Both the position numbers and the translations under genes were made by a program. A stretch of 59,338 nt of DNA from Azoarcus sp. (GTDB taxonomy: Bacteria > Pseudomonadota > Gammaproteobacteria > Burkholderiales > Rhodocyclaceae), in contig JAISCE010000012.1 of NCBI GenBank assembly GCA_031265765.1, forward strand, positions 1 to 59,338, given 5' to 3'. Every line of letters begins with the position of its first letter. Within the stretch, counting starts at the first letter, position 1. Under the pieces are notes generated by a model. That model was not told the DNA's origin. It was given only the letters and a program-made list of their open reading frames with translations, and ran no database searches. Below, piece after piece: positions 29,452 to 38,322 of the stretch.

Positions 29452-31172
29452 CGCGGCATTGCCGGCAAAGACGCTGCGGGCGCGAGCGGCCCGACGACGC
29501 GGCGCAATTCGTCGAGCGAGGCGCTGCCGTCGAGCGCCTTGCGGCGTCCATCGTCGCTAAGCGCGAGGCAGCCCCGGTTGCGGGCCGCCCGCGCGAGTTC
29601 GGCGGGCGTGGCGCCTGCGGCGATGAGTTCGTCGAGTACATCGTCCATGGGCAGTACCTCGAAGATCGCCTGGCGACCGCAATACCCTCTGCCGCCGCAA
29701 GCCGGGCAGCCGGCGGCATGGGCGAGGACGATTTCCTCGCCGCTGCTGGCGGGCAGACCGAGGAAGCGGCGTTCTTCGGCGCTTGCCGGTGCGAGACGGC
29801 GGCAGTCCGGGCACAGGCGGCGCACGAGGCGCTGCGCGATCACGCCGCACAGGTTGCCCGCGAGCAACGCCGGGCGAATGCCGAGGTCGAGCAGGCGGGG
29901 AATGACGCCGACGGCGGTATTGGTGTGCAGGGTGGCGAAAACGCGATGGCCGGTCATTGCCGCGCGGATGGCCATTTCGGCGGTTTCCGCGTCGCGGATT
30001 TCTCCGATGAGGATTACATCGGGGTCTTGCCGCAGCAAGGCGCGGACACCGGCGGCGAAGTCGATCCGCGCCGCTTCTCCCACTGCGGTCTGGCGGATGC
30101 GCGCCATGGGGTATTCGACCGGGTCTTCCAGCGTCATGATGTTGAGCGCCTCGTCGTCGAGGTGGTCGAGCATGGCGTAGAGGGTGGTGGTCTTGCCGCT
30201 GCCGGTGGGGCCGGTGACGAGGATCAAGCCTTCCGGGCGGGCCAGTATGCCCGCGACGGCATCGTGTTGCACCGGGTCGAAGCCGATCCGGTCGAGGGCG
30301 GCAATGCCGCGCTGGCGGTCGAGGATGCGCAGCACGATGTTTTCGCCGTGCAGCGTCGGCAGGGTGGAGACGCGAAAGTCGATGGGCCGCCCGGCGACAG
30401 TGAGCGACACGCGGCCATCTTGCGGCGCGCGCGTTTCGGCGATGTTGAGTCCGGCCATGACCTTGAGCCGCAGCGCCATGGGCGGCCAGTGCCCGGCATG
30501 CAGGGCGCGCATCTGGTGCAGGATGCCATCCACGCGGTAGCGGATGCGCAGGAAACCGGCTTCGGGTTCAAAGTGAATGTCCGAGGCCGCGGCCTTTACC
30601 GCGTCGATGAGCAGCGCATCGACCAGGCGCGTGAGCGGATGGGCGGTTTCGTTGCGGGAAGCGCCGGCGGCGGGCGCGGCGGTTTCGAGTTCCTGGAGGA
30701 TATCGTCGATGGCGAGACGGTAGCCGTAATGGCGGTCGAGCGCCTCGCGGATTTCGGATTCGGCGGCGAGCGCCGGGCGCAAACGAAGGGATGGGCCGCA
30801 ATGGGCGGCAAGCGCATCGAGGGCGATGAGGTTCTGCGGATCGGCCATCGCCACCGTGAGGGTGGCGGCGGCTTCGTCATGGGCGAGCGGCAGCGCGGCG
30901 TGGCGGCGGGCGAGCGTTTCCGGAACGAGCGCCAGCGTCGCCGGGTCGATGACCGCTCCGGCGAGTTCCACCGCCTGCCGCCCGAGCCGGGCCGAAAGCG
31001 CGTCGCGCAGCATGGCCTCGGTGATGAAGCCCAGTTCCACGCATACCTGTCCGAAGGGGCGATGTTCGCGGCGCTGCTCGTGCAGGGCGATGCGCAGTTG
31101 ATCGTCGCCGATCAGACCGGTGGCGAGCAGGGTTTGTCCGATGGGCGCGGCGGCGGTATATGGGGCGTTCAT
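29448..31172 (-). CDS. mshE: GspE/PilB/MshE-family assembly ATPase
   Basis: 574 residues. N-terminal MshEN-type domain (about 1-150; GQVCVELGFITEAMLRDAL), then the secretion ATPase core with Walker A GPTGSGKT at 321-328, Asp box, Walker B DVILIGEIRD at 385-394, His box TGHRVFATLHTN, and a tetracysteine zinc site (Cys454, Cys457, Cys489, Cys492). It powers pilus extension. No PilT-type retraction ATPase is in the operon. MshEN domains can bind c-di-GMP, so a link to the GGDEF/EAL protein at 12999 is possible but untested. ATGA overlaps at both ends. Confidence 0.93.
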   Translation of the reverse strand: MNAPYTAAAPIGQTLLATGLIGDDQLRIALHEQRREHRPFGQVCVELGFITEAMLRDALSARLGRQAVELAGAVIDPATLALVPETLARRHAALPLAHDEAAATLTVAMADPQNLIALDALAAHCGPSLRLRPALAAESEIREALDRHYGYRLAIDDILQELETAAPAAGASRNETAHPLTRLVDALLIDAVKAAASDIHFEPEAGFLRIRYRVDGILHQMRALHAGHWPPMALRLKVMAGLNIAETRAPQDGRVSLTVAGRPIDFRVSTLPTLHGENIVLRILDRQRGIAALDRIGFDPVQHDAVAGILARPEGLILVTGPTGSGKTTTLYAMLDHLDDEALNIMTLEDPVEYPMARIRQTAVGEAARIDFAAGVRALLRQDPDVILIGEIRDAETAEMAIRAAMTGHRVFATLHTNTAVGVIPRLLDLGIRPALLAGNLCGVIAQRLVRRLCPDCRRLAPASAEERRFLGLPASSGEEIVLAHAAGCPACGGRGYCGRQAIFEVLPMDDVLDELIAAGATPAELARAARNRGCLALSDDGRRKALDGSASLDELRRVVGPLAPAASLPAMPR

Positions 31173-32938
31173 GGCGTATCGGTGTAGGGAGGCAGAGGCG
31201 AGGCGGCGGGGATGTCGCGCCCGGCCGGGAAGTTGCGTTTGCCGGGATCGGGCATCGTGCGCAGGAAGGCGGCGTCCGGCAGCGCCGCGCGTTCGGCGGC
31301 GTAATCGCCGTCGAGTCCGGGATGGCGGATCAGGCGCGGGCGCAGGAAGATCGCCAGTTCGGTACGGCGCACGCTGTTTTCCCGCCGGGCGAATAATTCG
31401 CCGAGTAGCGGCACTGCGCCCAGAATCGGCATGCGTCCGGTATCGTAGTTGATCTTGTCTTCCATCAAGCCGCCGAGGACAGCGATTTCGCCGTCGGCAA
31501 GCCGGAGCACGGATTCGATTTCGCGCGTGCGTATCTGCGGGACGCGGTTGGGAATGTCCCGCAGCGTGGGATTGGGATCGTCCTTGAATCCCGAGATGCT
31601 GGAAATGGTTGGGCGAACGCCGAGGGTGATTTCACCGTCGCGTCCGATCTGGGGCGTGAGCGCCATCACCAGTCCGACCGATACCGATTGTGGTTTGGTG
31701 GTGGCCGTGGTTTTTTCGCGCTCGTTGCTGCCGTATTCGGTGGTCGAGGCATCGACGAGGAAATAAACCACTTCTTCCACCACCTTGAGGATGGCCGTCT
31801 GGTTGTTGAGCACCGAGAGCCTTGGGCTGGAGAGCACCTTGACCGTGCCGAACGTTTCCAGCCAGTCGAGGCGCAGGCCGAGGCGATCCGAGAGATAGGC
31901 GACGGTCGGCGTCATGGCGGCGGCATCGTCCGTGCCGCGCGGGCGTATTTCGGCCGATGGCGCGCCGAAGCGGCTCCAGTCGATGCCTTGCCGGTAGCCA
32001 TCGGCAAGCGTGACCTCGACGATGGTGGCTTCGACCATCACTTGCTGGTGTGCCGCGCCTTGCACGAGATCGACGAATTCGGCGACCTGCCTGTGCTGGC
32101 TGGCGCTGGCGAGTACCATCAGGACGCCGGTTTCGCGGTGACTGACGACGAAAGCCGGTTCGTCGCCGCCGCCGCAGTCCGGGGAGGCAGCGCCTACGGC
32201 GGAAGGGGCGCGCTGGCGCAGGGCTTCGCAGCGCGGTTTGCGGATGTGGCGCTCATGCTCTTTCAACAGGCTGCGGATGCTGGCTTCGAGCGATTCCCAG
32301 AAGTGATTGGCCGCCTTGGTTTCGATGCGGGTGAGTGAAGTATTGCCGCTGCCGTTGTCGCGCGCGCCTTCGACGGCGCTGGCGCTGGTGGCAATCTGGG
32401 TACTGGTGGCGACAGCGCCATTCATGTCGCGCGCGAGGTTGACGTAATCGATGCGATAGGCGCGCAGGAATGGTGTATCGGGCATTGCGGCGAGGCGGCG
32501 TCCGTCGAACGTACAGTGCAGTCCGGCCTGCCCGCAAATGCGTTCGACCAGTTCCGGCAGCGGACGGTCGAAGGCGCTCAGGCTGACGAGTCCATCGGCG
32601 CCAGGGTGGAGGTCGAAATCGAGCCGCTGGTCGCGGGCGATGGCCGCGAGCAATTGTCCCGCCGGGATCAGATGCACATCGAGCGAGTAAACAGGCTCCG
32701 GCGCCGGCGGATGAACGCCGATGGGAAGGGAGGTGGATGCAAGCGGACGGACGCTGGCTTGCGACGACGGCGGCCCGGCATCAAGGCCGGGATGGCGCGT
32801 GGGGCCGGCTGGCGAAAATTCCGGTTTTTCCCGTGCCGCCTGCAAATGCGCGAAAGCCGGCATGCGCACGGGATTGTCCGTTGGTGCATGGGTGCATCCG
32901 GCAAGGATGGCGGCGAGAACTATAAATAACAAAGGCAT
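31169..32938 (-). CDS. mshL: MSHA-type outer-membrane secretin lipoprotein MshL
   Basis: 589 residues. Lipobox LAGC (Cys15) marks an outer-membrane lipoprotein. N-domains follow (YSLDVHLIPAGQLLAAIAR, and the QQVMVEATIVEVTLADGYRQG N1-like region). The C-terminal secretin domain has VLSSPRLSVLNNQTAILKV, VGLVMALTPQIGRDGEI and VLGGLMEDKIN...ILGAVPLLGELFA. This is the channel through which the pilus exits. It is the promoter-proximal gene of the operon; the start at 32938 has only a weak ribosome site. Confidence 0.92.
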   Translation of the reverse strand: MPLLFIVLAAILAGCTHAPTDNPVRMPAFAHLQAAREKPEFSPAGPTRHPGLDAGPPSSQASVRPLASTSLPIGVHPPAPEPVYSLDVHLIPAGQLLAAIARDQRLDFDLHPGADGLVSLSAFDRPLPELVERICGQAGLHCTFDGRRLAAMPDTPFLRAYRIDYVNLARDMNGAVATSTQIATSASAVEGARDNGSGNTSLTRIETKAANHFWESLEASIRSLLKEHERHIRKPRCEALRQRAPSAVGAASPDCGGGDEPAFVVSHRETGVLMVLASASQHRQVAEFVDLVQGAAHQQVMVEATIVEVTLADGYRQGIDWSRFGAPSAEIRPRGTDDAAAMTPTVAYLSDRLGLRLDWLETFGTVKVLSSPRLSVLNNQTAILKVVEEVVYFLVDASTTEYGSNEREKTTATTKPQSVSVGLVMALTPQIGRDGEITLGVRPTISSISGFKDDPNPTLRDIPNRVPQIRTREIESVLRLADGEIAVLGGLMEDKINYDTGRMPILGAVPLLGELFARRENSVRRTELAIFLRPRLIRHPGLDGDYAAERAALPDAAFLRTMPDPGKRNFPAGRDIPAASPLPPYTDTP

Positions 32939-33019
32939 ATGCTTCAGGCGTCGAAGATTGATGGCTAAAGCATAGCATGATTTGCGCGAGCGTAGTCAAT
33001 ATGTATTTAAAAATAATGC

Positions 33020-33245
33020 TTGAGCATTATGCTTCTGTTGAAGAACGGCGAAGAGCGCCTGCTGGTCGCCGTCGAAGGCTGTCGTGTGCCGCTCAACGTG
33101 GCGATCACCATCGCGGGTGCGAGCAGCGACGAAGCCGTGCAGGCGGCGCTGCAAGACGCCTACGAATCCGGCAAGCTGCGCGGCGGGCAGTTGATGCAGG
33201 TGCGCCGCGTGCTGATCGAGCCTCTGAGCGTGGGCAAGGCCGTCT
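33020..33245 (+). pseudogene. Remnant of a ParB/RepB-like partition protein
   Basis: An internal stretch reading LLLKNGEERLLVAVEGCRVP...VAITIAGASSDEAVQAALQDAYESGKLRG closely recalls the middle of plasmid ParB/RepB proteins. There is no convincing start (a TTG at 33020 at best), the N-terminal nuclease/CTPase core is absent, and the frame loses similarity after about 33245, with unrelated sequence before the stop at 33367. It is most likely a decayed piece of an integrated plasmid or island, next to tRNA-Thr. Confidence 0.65.
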
Positions 33246-33367
33246 GTCAAGACCACCGGCCAGCACATCCTGGCACGCAAGGAATGTATGTACAACGTAA
33301 CAGACTGATTTTATTGTGTATAGAGTTGTATAGTGGCAAAACGAACTTTGGCCACTTCAAAGGATGA

Positions 33368-33440
33368 TGCCGCTTGTCTGACTCGAACAGACGACCTACC
33401 GCTTACGAAGCGGTTGCTCTACCAACTGAGCTAAAGCGGC
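33368..33440 (-). tRNA. tRNA-Thr (anticodon CGT)
   Basis: Complete 73-base cloverleaf on the minus strand: 7-bp acceptor GCCGCTT/AAGCGGC with discriminator A, D-arm GCTC-AGTTGGTA-GAGC, anticodon stem ACCGC/GCGGT with loop TTCGTAA (anticodon CGT, plus positions 33405-33407), five-base variable loop, and T-arm GTCTG-TTCGAGT-CAGAC. CCA is not encoded. It reads ACG codons. Confidence 0.97.
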
Positions 33441-33558
33441 GGAACCTCAAGGCCCGCCAGATTGCGCCGCTACTTGAGCGATCCGAACCATTCCGGACGC
33501 CCACAGCCTGCGGAGGCCCGTAATCTGAAAACCTCGCTGCATCCGGCAAAGGAGCGAC

Positions 33559-33587
33559 ACTATAACCGAGCGCGCTTTTTCAGGCAA
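33559..33587 (-). promoter_or_regulatory. Sigma-70 promoter for tRNA-Thr
   Basis: On the minus strand TTGCCT (33582-33587) and TATAGT (33559-33564) are separated by exactly 17 bases, about 120 bases upstream of the tRNA. It is the best promoter match in this gap. Confidence 0.55.
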
Positions 33588-33710
33588 TCCGGGAGCGCAT
33601 GAACTGTCCCTGGCGTTGCAGCACGAGCTTTGCCCGGTTTTGTTGGGCGGCGAAGGAGGCTGTAATCGGGGTGGGCAATCTGTTTGTTGACAACATGTCA
33701 CGCCTGTAGC

Positions 33711-33740
33711 TTGCGCGAGCCGCCCCCGTTCTGTCACAAT
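33711..33740 (+). promoter_or_regulatory. Candidate promoter of the rpsF operon
   Basis: TTGCGC (33711-33716), 18-base spacer, CACAAT (33735-33740), which would give a leader of about 60 bases before rpsF. A TTGACA at 33687-33692 lies upstream but has no suitably spaced -10. Confidence 0.35.
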
Positions 33741-33808
33741 GAGAGGCTTTCCCTTGCTCCACCGGTTTCTCGCATGCCGGGGGGCTGAACATACCGAAAG
33801 GAGCCTCA

Positions 33809-34228
33809 ATGCGACACTATGAAATCGTTTTCATCGTGCATCCGGATCAGTCCGAACAGGTGCCCGCGATGATCGAACGCTATAAGGGCATCGTCAGCGC
33901 CCGTAACGGCCAGATTCACCGGCTGGAGGACTGGGGCCGCCGGCAATTGGCCTATCCGATCCAGAAAGTGCACAAGGCCCACTATGTGCTCATGAACGTC
34001 GAGACCGATGACGAAGCTCTCGCTGAACTCGAACATGCGTTCAAGTTCAACGACGCTGTACTGCGTCACCTCACCATCAAGAAGAAGAAAGCGGTCACCG
34101 CGCCTTCGCCGATGATGAAGGAAGAAAAATCGCGGTCGCTCGCTGGCGCGCGCGCGGCGGAAAGTGAGGGCGAGGGCGAACCCGAACCCGTCGCCGGACC
34201 TGAAGCCGTTGAACCGGCCCCGGCCTGA
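33809..34228 (+). CDS. rpsF: 30S ribosomal protein bS6
   Basis: 139 residues; binds 16S rRNA with bS18 in the platform. The N-terminal [21 protein letters not shown] and HYVLMNVE are typical. The protein is longer than E. coli S6 before modification because of an acidic Pro/Glu-rich tail ([20 protein letters not shown]), recalling the Glu-tailed S6. AAAGGAG ribosome site. First gene of rpsF-priB-rpsR-rplI. Confidence 0.96.
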   Translation: MRHYEIVFIVHPDQSEQVPAMIERYKGIVSARNGQIHRLEDWGRRQLAYPIQKVHKAHYVLMNVETDDEALAELEHAFKFNDAVLRHLTIKKKKAVTAPSPMMKEEKSRSLAGARAAESEGEGEPEPVAGPEAVEPAPA

Positions 34229-34230
34229 GA

Positions 34231-34545
34231 GTGTCCACGGAAGCCGTCAACGAATTTCGGCTGGCGGCGCGCATTGTCGAGGTATCGGCTTTGCGGCGCA
34301 CACCGGCCGGCACTCCAGTCTTGTCCTGCGTGTTGGCGCATGAGTCCCAGCAAGTCGAAGCGGGGATCTTACGTGAAGCGAAGCTGGAATTGTCGGCGAT
34401 GGCAATCGGCGAATTGGCGCAGAAACTGGCTGTCGCTGCTCCCGGAACGAGTGTATCGGTAACGGGGTTCGTCGCGGCAAAAAGCGCGCGCAGCCGTGTG
34501 CCGGTGTTGCATCTGAACGTAATCGAATTCATGGAAGGAAACTGA
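34231..34545 (+). CDS. priB: Primosomal replication protein N (PriB)
   Basis: 104-residue OB-fold single-strand DNA-binding protein that helps PriA reload the replisome. It starts with GTG two bases after rpsF. Recognisable by [27 protein letters not shown] and the C-terminal [11 protein letters not shown]. Position between rpsF and rpsR is diagnostic for beta- and gammaproteobacteria. Confidence 0.94.
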   Translation: MSTEAVNEFRLAARIVEVSALRRTPAGTPVLSCVLAHESQQVEAGILREAKLELSAMAIGELAQKLAVAAPGTSVSVTGFVAAKSARSRVPVLHLNVIEFMEGN

Positions 34546-34547
34546 AA

Positions 34548-34835
34548 ATGGCTTTCAAGCCCAAGTCCAAGTCCAAGTCCAAGCTCAAGAAAAAAGAAGA
34601 CCGCGGTGGCCGCGGCCTGTTCAAGCGTCGCAAGTTCTGCCGTTTCACGGCTGAAAAGGTCGAGGAAGTCGACTACAAGGATGTGGATGTCCTCAAGGAC
34701 TTCATTACCGAGAATGCCAAGATCATGCCTGCGCGTATCACGGGTACCAAGGCGGGCTATCAGCGTCAGTTGTCGGTCGCAGTGAAGCGGGCGCGCTTTC
34801 TGGCGTTGCTGCCTTACACCGATCTGCATCAATAA
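34548..34835 (+). CDS. rpsR: 30S ribosomal protein bS18
   Basis: 95 residues; partner of bS6 on the 30S platform. The core [23 protein letters not shown] and [20 protein letters not shown] is conserved. The N-terminus is a Lys/Ser repeat ([13 protein letters not shown]) coded by a short tandem hexamer (CCAAGT), longer than in E. coli. Two bases after priB. Confidence 0.96.
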   Translation: MAFKPKSKSKSKLKKKEDRGGRGLFKRRKFCRFTAEKVEEVDYKDVDVLKDFITENAKIMPARITGTKAGYQRQLSVAVKRARFLALLPYTDLHQ

Positions 34836-34849
34836 GGAGGGCTGCGATC

Positions 34850-35299
34850 ATGCAAATCATTCTGCTCGAAAAGGTTGGCAAGCTCGGCTCGTTGGGCGAT
34901 GTGGTCAAGGTCAAGGACGGCTATGCTCGCAATTATCTGATCCCGCACGGTCTTGCCAAGCGCGCCACCGAAACCAACAAGGCCGAGTTTGAAGCCCGCC
35001 GCGCTGAGCTCGAACGCGCCCAGTCCGGCAAATTGGCTGTGGCGCAAGCGGTAAGCGCCAAGCTTGAGGGGCTGATGGTTCAAATCACCCGCAAGGCCGG
35101 TATGGACGGACGTCTTTTCGGTTCGGTGAGCAATATCGACGTGGCCGATGCGCTTGCGGCGCAAGGTTTCGAGGTTGAGCGCGCCGCAATCCGCATGCCG
35201 GACGGGCATCTGAAACAAGTTGGCGATGTTCGGGTCGAAATCGCGCTTCACGCCGATGTCGTGGTGCCGATTACCGTGTCGGTGCTGGGCGAACAATAA
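34850..35299 (+). CDS. rplI: 50S ribosomal protein bL9
   Basis: 149 residues with the usual two-domain design: N-terminal [32 protein letters not shown]-type domain, a long connecting helix (about 45-75) and a C-terminal RNA-binding domain ending in [20 protein letters not shown] ribosome site. Last gene of the operon, followed by a strong terminator. Confidence 0.97.
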   Translation: MQIILLEKVGKLGSLGDVVKVKDGYARNYLIPHGLAKRATETNKAEFEARRAELERAQSGKLAVAQAVSAKLEGLMVQITRKAGMDGRLFGSVSNIDVADALAAQGFEVERAAIRMPDGHLKQVGDVRVEIALHADVVVPITVSVLGEQ

Positions 35300-35320
35300 G
35301 GCGCGATCCGCGAAAATAGG

Positions 35321-35346
35321 GGGCTGCCGAAGTGCAGCCCTTTTTT
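35321..35346 (+). terminator. Rho-independent terminator of the rpsF operon
   Basis: GGGCTGC (35321-35327), loop of six, GCAGCCC (35334-35340), then TTTTTT (35341-35346). 21 bases after the rplI stop. Confidence 0.93.
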
Positions 35347-35482
35347 GTTCCTGCATTCGGGCGGATGTGCAGTGTCATGGCATGAATGCGCTCATGTACC
35401 GCCTTTCTGCGCGCGCCGATCCTTGCTGTTCCGTTCGGGGCAAGGAAGCCGCCCCAGCATATCCGGCGATGCCGACACAAAC

Positions 35483-35513
35483 CTGGAACCCCAGCTCATC
35501 GCTGGGGTTCCAG
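35483..35513 (-). terminator. Strong hairpin downstream of pal
   Basis: Perfect 13-bp arms CTGGAACCCCAGC (35483-35495) and GCTGGGGTTCCAG (35501-35513) with a 5-base loop, 73 bases past the pal stop. The minus-strand tail GTTTGTGTC is only moderately T-rich. Likely ends the leftward tol-pal operon or protects its 3' end. Confidence 0.6.
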
Positions 35514-35586
35514 TCAGAGCAAATGGGAAAAGAGAGAATCCCTTTCCCGGTTCGTCTGGAACAGACCGTCCTGCTGTCACTGAGGC

Positions 35587-36090
35587 TTAGCGGCCCAGGT
35601 AGACGAAATCGCCGCGCCGGTTCTGGGCGTAGCACGATTCCGTGGTTTCGGTGCAGGCCGGATGCTCTTCGCCCAGGCTGACCGCTTCGATTTGTGCATC
35701 GCGCGCACCCAGTAGACGGAGCGCGCGGCGCACGGCTTCGGCGCGTTTTTGGCCCAAGGCAAGGTTGTACTCACGGCTGCCGCGTTCGTCAGCATTGCCT
35801 TGAATAGTCACTTTGCGGCTGGAATCCTGAGCCAAGCGCTTGGCGTGGGCATCGATCAAGGGGCGGGCTTCGCTGCGGACGACGTAGCTATCGTAATCGA
35901 AGAATACGCTGTTGCCAGCCCGATCCAGCGGGTCGAGACTGGCAGCGCTTCTGGAGGGAGTGGTTACAGTAGGAACAGTCGTCGTAGAAGACGCGGAATC
36001 ATCGACGGCGGAAGCTTCCTCGGTCGTCTGTTCGGTTCCGCACGCGGCGAGCGCAAGAGCGACTAATGAAGGGAGCAGCAGTTTTTTCAC
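35587..36090 (-). CDS. pal: Peptidoglycan-associated lipoprotein Pal
   Basis: 167 residues. Starts with GTG (KKLLLPSLVALALAACG) with lipobox LAAC, so it is an outer-membrane lipoprotein. A Thr/Ser-rich linker leads to an OmpA-type peptidoglycan-binding domain (VFFDYDSYVV, IQGNADERGSREYNLALGQKRAEAV). The frame is open to 36165, but only this start gives a lipoprotein signal, and GGAG stands eight bases before it. Last gene of ybgC-tolQRAB-pal. Confidence 0.95.
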   Translation of the reverse strand: MKKLLLPSLVALALAACGTEQTTEEASAVDDSASSTTTVPTVTTPSRSAASLDPLDRAGNSVFFDYDSYVVRSEARPLIDAHAKRLAQDSSRKVTIQGNADERGSREYNLALGQKRAEAVRRALRLLGARDAQIEAVSLGEEHPACTETTESCYAQNRRGDFVYLGR

Positions 36091-36127
36091 GATAGTATCT
36101 CCAGTGGTTGAGTGAAAAATCAAAACA

Positions 36128-37444
36128 TTACTGTTGCAGAGGACCCCAGGCAGGTTCCCGGACATTGGCCGCCTGTACCGAGAGGCGCTGTTTTATGGCG
36201 CCATCGACGGAAGTGGCCGACAACATGCCTCTGCCGCCGATGTCTGTGGCATAAAGGATCATGTTGCTGTTGGGAGCGAAACTGGGCGATTCATCGCGCG
36301 CCGAGTCGGTGAGGGGCATGACTTGCCGGCTGGCGATATCCATCACGGCGACCCGAAAACGCCCCTCGTTCCGGGTCACGAAAGCCAGTTTGGCACCATC
36401 GGGCGAGGGACGCGGCGTTACGTTGTAGACGCCTTCAAAGGTGACGCGCTCGGCAGAGCCGCCAGTGGCGGAAGCTCGGTAGATTTGCGGGTCGCCGCTG
36501 CGGTCGGAGGTGAAGTAGATCCAGTTTCCGTCGGGCGACCATGCCGGCTCCGTATCAATGCCGGAGGAAGTGATCAAGCGGCGTGCAGCCGAACCATCGG
36601 CATTGATCAGGTAGATTTGCGACAGGCCGTCCTTGGTCAGGACGACGGCAAGCCGTTTGCCATCCGGCGCCCAGGCGGGGGCCGAGTTGGAACCCTTGAA
36701 GTTGGCGAGCACCTTGCGCTGCCCGGTGGCGAGTGTGTGTATGTAGATGATCGGTTTGCGGGCCTCGAACGAGACATAGGCGAGGTGCTGGCCATCGGGC
36801 GACCAGGCTGGCGAGATGATCGATTCGGGGGAACGCAGCGCCGTCTGGGCATTCATGCCGTCGGAGTCGGCGATTTGCAGTTCGTAGCGGCTGCCGCTCT
36901 TGACCACATAGGCGATGCGGGTTGCGAAATAGCCCGGAATGCCGGTGAGCTTTTCGTAGATGAAGTCGGCGATGCGGTGGGCGGCAAGACGATGTTGCGC
37001 TGGCGACAGGTGCAGGAGCATCCCGCCGAGTTCGGGGTTCCCTTCCTTGTGGGTGGTGTCGAACAGGCGGAAACGGATCTCGAAACGTCCGCCGGACGAG
37101 GGCAGCACCGAGGCGGCGAGTACCGCGTCGGCTCCGCGCGCCGCCATGGCGGCGATATCCGGCGTTTTCGATTCCGGCAAGGTCAGGGGGCCAAGATCGA
37201 CGAGACTGAAACGGCCGCTGCGCTCAAGGTCGGCGCGCACGATTTCGGAGACGGAATTCGGCAGGCTGCCTTCATTCTCGAAGACGGGAATGATGACCGG
37301 AAAGAGCTTGGCGCCGGCGCCGGTAACGGTGATGTCGATATCCGCGTGGGCAATTGTTGCCGCGCAGACGAGAACGGCAGCAGACAATAACCGGCATATG
37401 CCGCTGAATACATTAGGAAAGCAGGATGCGGGAGCTTTTATCAT
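36128..37444 (-). CDS. tolB: Tol-Pal system beta-propeller protein TolB
   Basis: 438 residues: signal peptide ending near ATIAHA, N-terminal TolB domain (ITVTGAGAKLFPVIIPVF, RSGRFSLVD), then a six-blade WD40-like propeller with repeated SPDG motifs (PAWSPDGQHLAYVS, PAWAPDGKRLAVV, PAWSPDGNWIYFTS, RPSPDGAKLAFVT). It binds Pal and links it to TolA. Start uncertain: the ATG at 37444 gives a normal signal peptide but no clear ribosome site; the in-frame ATG at 37543 overlaps the tolA stop as ATGA but would add 33 residues. Confidence 0.94.
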   Translation of the reverse strand: MIKAPASCFPNVFSGICRLLSAAVLVCAATIAHADIDITVTGAGAKLFPVIIPVFENEGSLPNSVSEIVRADLERSGRFSLVDLGPLTLPESKTPDIAAMAARGADAVLAASVLPSSGGRFEIRFRLFDTTHKEGNPELGGMLLHLSPAQHRLAAHRIADFIYEKLTGIPGYFATRIAYVVKSGSRYELQIADSDGMNAQTALRSPESIISPAWSPDGQHLAYVSFEARKPIIYIHTLATGQRKVLANFKGSNSAPAWAPDGKRLAVVLTKDGLSQIYLINADGSAARRLITSSGIDTEPAWSPDGNWIYFTSDRSGDPQIYRASATGGSAERVTFEGVYNVTPRPSPDGAKLAFVTRNEGRFRVAVMDIASRQVMPLTDSARDESPSFAPNSNMILYATDIGGRGMLSATSVDGAIKQRLSVQAANVREPAWGPLQQ

Positions 37445-37539
37445 GGAATAACGTGGCGGAGAGTTTTGTGGATTATAACCAACATGCGTACCATCGGAAG
37501 CAGGTGCGACAAAAAAGAATGAAATTGGGAAAACCTGTT

Positions 37540-38322
37540 TCATTCTTCCAACGGACGGAAGGTGATTTGCAGCTTCCGGTCGAACAGATTTCGGTTATCG
37601 GGCAGGGGCAGGGGGCTGGATTTCCGGATGGCGCGCAGGATCGCTTCATCGAGTGCGCGATTGCCGGAAGATTTCCTGATCTGGACGTTGACCACTTCAC
37701 CGCCGTTGCCGCCGAGGATTTGTTCGATTTCGAGCTGGGCCTCCGGGTTGCCGGAAAGGCCGGGAGGTTTCAGTAGATTGCGGCGTATTTTGGCGGCGAC
37801 CGCATTCTTGTATGCGTCGAGTTCGCCGGGATTGCCGCCGCCGCCGCGCGAGCCGCTGTTGAGAAGCGTGCTGGCTTTGTTTGCTTCTTCTTGCCGCGCG
37901 AGTTCCTGGGTGAGTTTTTTGTTGTTGTCAACATCGATCATATTGATCGGCTTGAGTTCGCGCGGTTTGGGTTTTTCCTTGGCTTTTTCAGGTTTGGGCG
38001 GTTCTTTGGGCTTCTCTTTTTTCGTGGCGATTTGCGGTGCGGGCTGTGGCACGGATTCTTCGACGACGGGTTTGGGCGGTTCAGGCTTCGGCGGTTCGGG
38101 TCTGGGCGGTTCGGGCGGGGGAGGAGGGGGCGCTTGCCGGACAGGCGCGGGGCCGGGGCCGACAAGACCGACCTCAAGCGAGCCAAGGGGTTGGCTTTGC
38201 CAGTCGATACCGAAAAACAGGAAGGCCAGCAGTCCGATGTGGACGGCGAGGGTGAGGATGAGTGACAGGAATTTCCGTGGCCGGACGTTGGTGGGGCGGC
38301 GATCCATCCGGAAATCTTTCAT
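37540..38322 (-). CDS. tolA: Cell-envelope protein TolA (TonB-like)
   Basis: 260 residues, short for TolA. One N-terminal membrane helix (FLSLILTLAVHIGLLAFLFF), a Pro-rich stretch (PPPPPPEPPRPEPPKPEPP), a Lys/Glu/Pro region, then a C-terminal TonB/TolA domain (KIRRNLLKPP, GEVVNVQIRKSSGN, LDEAILRAIRKSSPLPLP). It spans the periplasm to TolB and Pal, driven by TolQR. The start overlaps the tolR stop as ATGA. Confidence 0.94.
   Translation of the reverse strand: MKDFRMDRRPTNVRPRKFLSLILTLAVHIGLLAFLFFGIDWQSQPLGSLEVGLVGPGPAPVRQAPPPPPPEPPRPEPPKPEPPKPVVEESVPQPAPQIATKKEKPKEPPKPEKAKEKPKPRELKPINMIDVDNNKKLTQELARQEEANKASTLLNSGSRGGGGNPGELDAYKNAVAAKIRRNLLKPPGLSGNPEAQLEIEQILGGNGGEVVNVQIRKSSGNRALDEAILRAIRKSSPLPLPDNRNLFDRKLQITFRPLEE

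Larger units (their letters stand above)
33441..33808. other. Divergent region tRNA-Thr / rpsF
   Basis: 368 bases without a protein gene. It contains a well-formed leftward promoter for the tRNA (33559-33587), a candidate rightward promoter for rpsF (33711-33740) and the small palindrome TGTTGACAACA near 33685-33695. Confidence 0.5.

Noticed and set aside
23116-32938. Type II secretion operon instead of pilus operon
   Set aside because: The MshL-like secretin, the MshEN-type ATPase N-terminus, the GspL/MshI-like fusion and the absence of gspC and the gspG-K set favour an MSHA-like pilus.
33246-33367. Rest of the ParB-like frame as real coding sequence
   Set aside because: Similarity stops near 33245 and the remaining residues (HRPAHPGTQGMYVQ...) look like frameshifted or unrelated sequence.
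34560-34600. Tandem hexamer at the start of rpsR as a phase-variable repeat
   Set aside because: A six-base unit keeps the reading frame and codes for the normal Lys/Ser-rich N-terminus of bS18.
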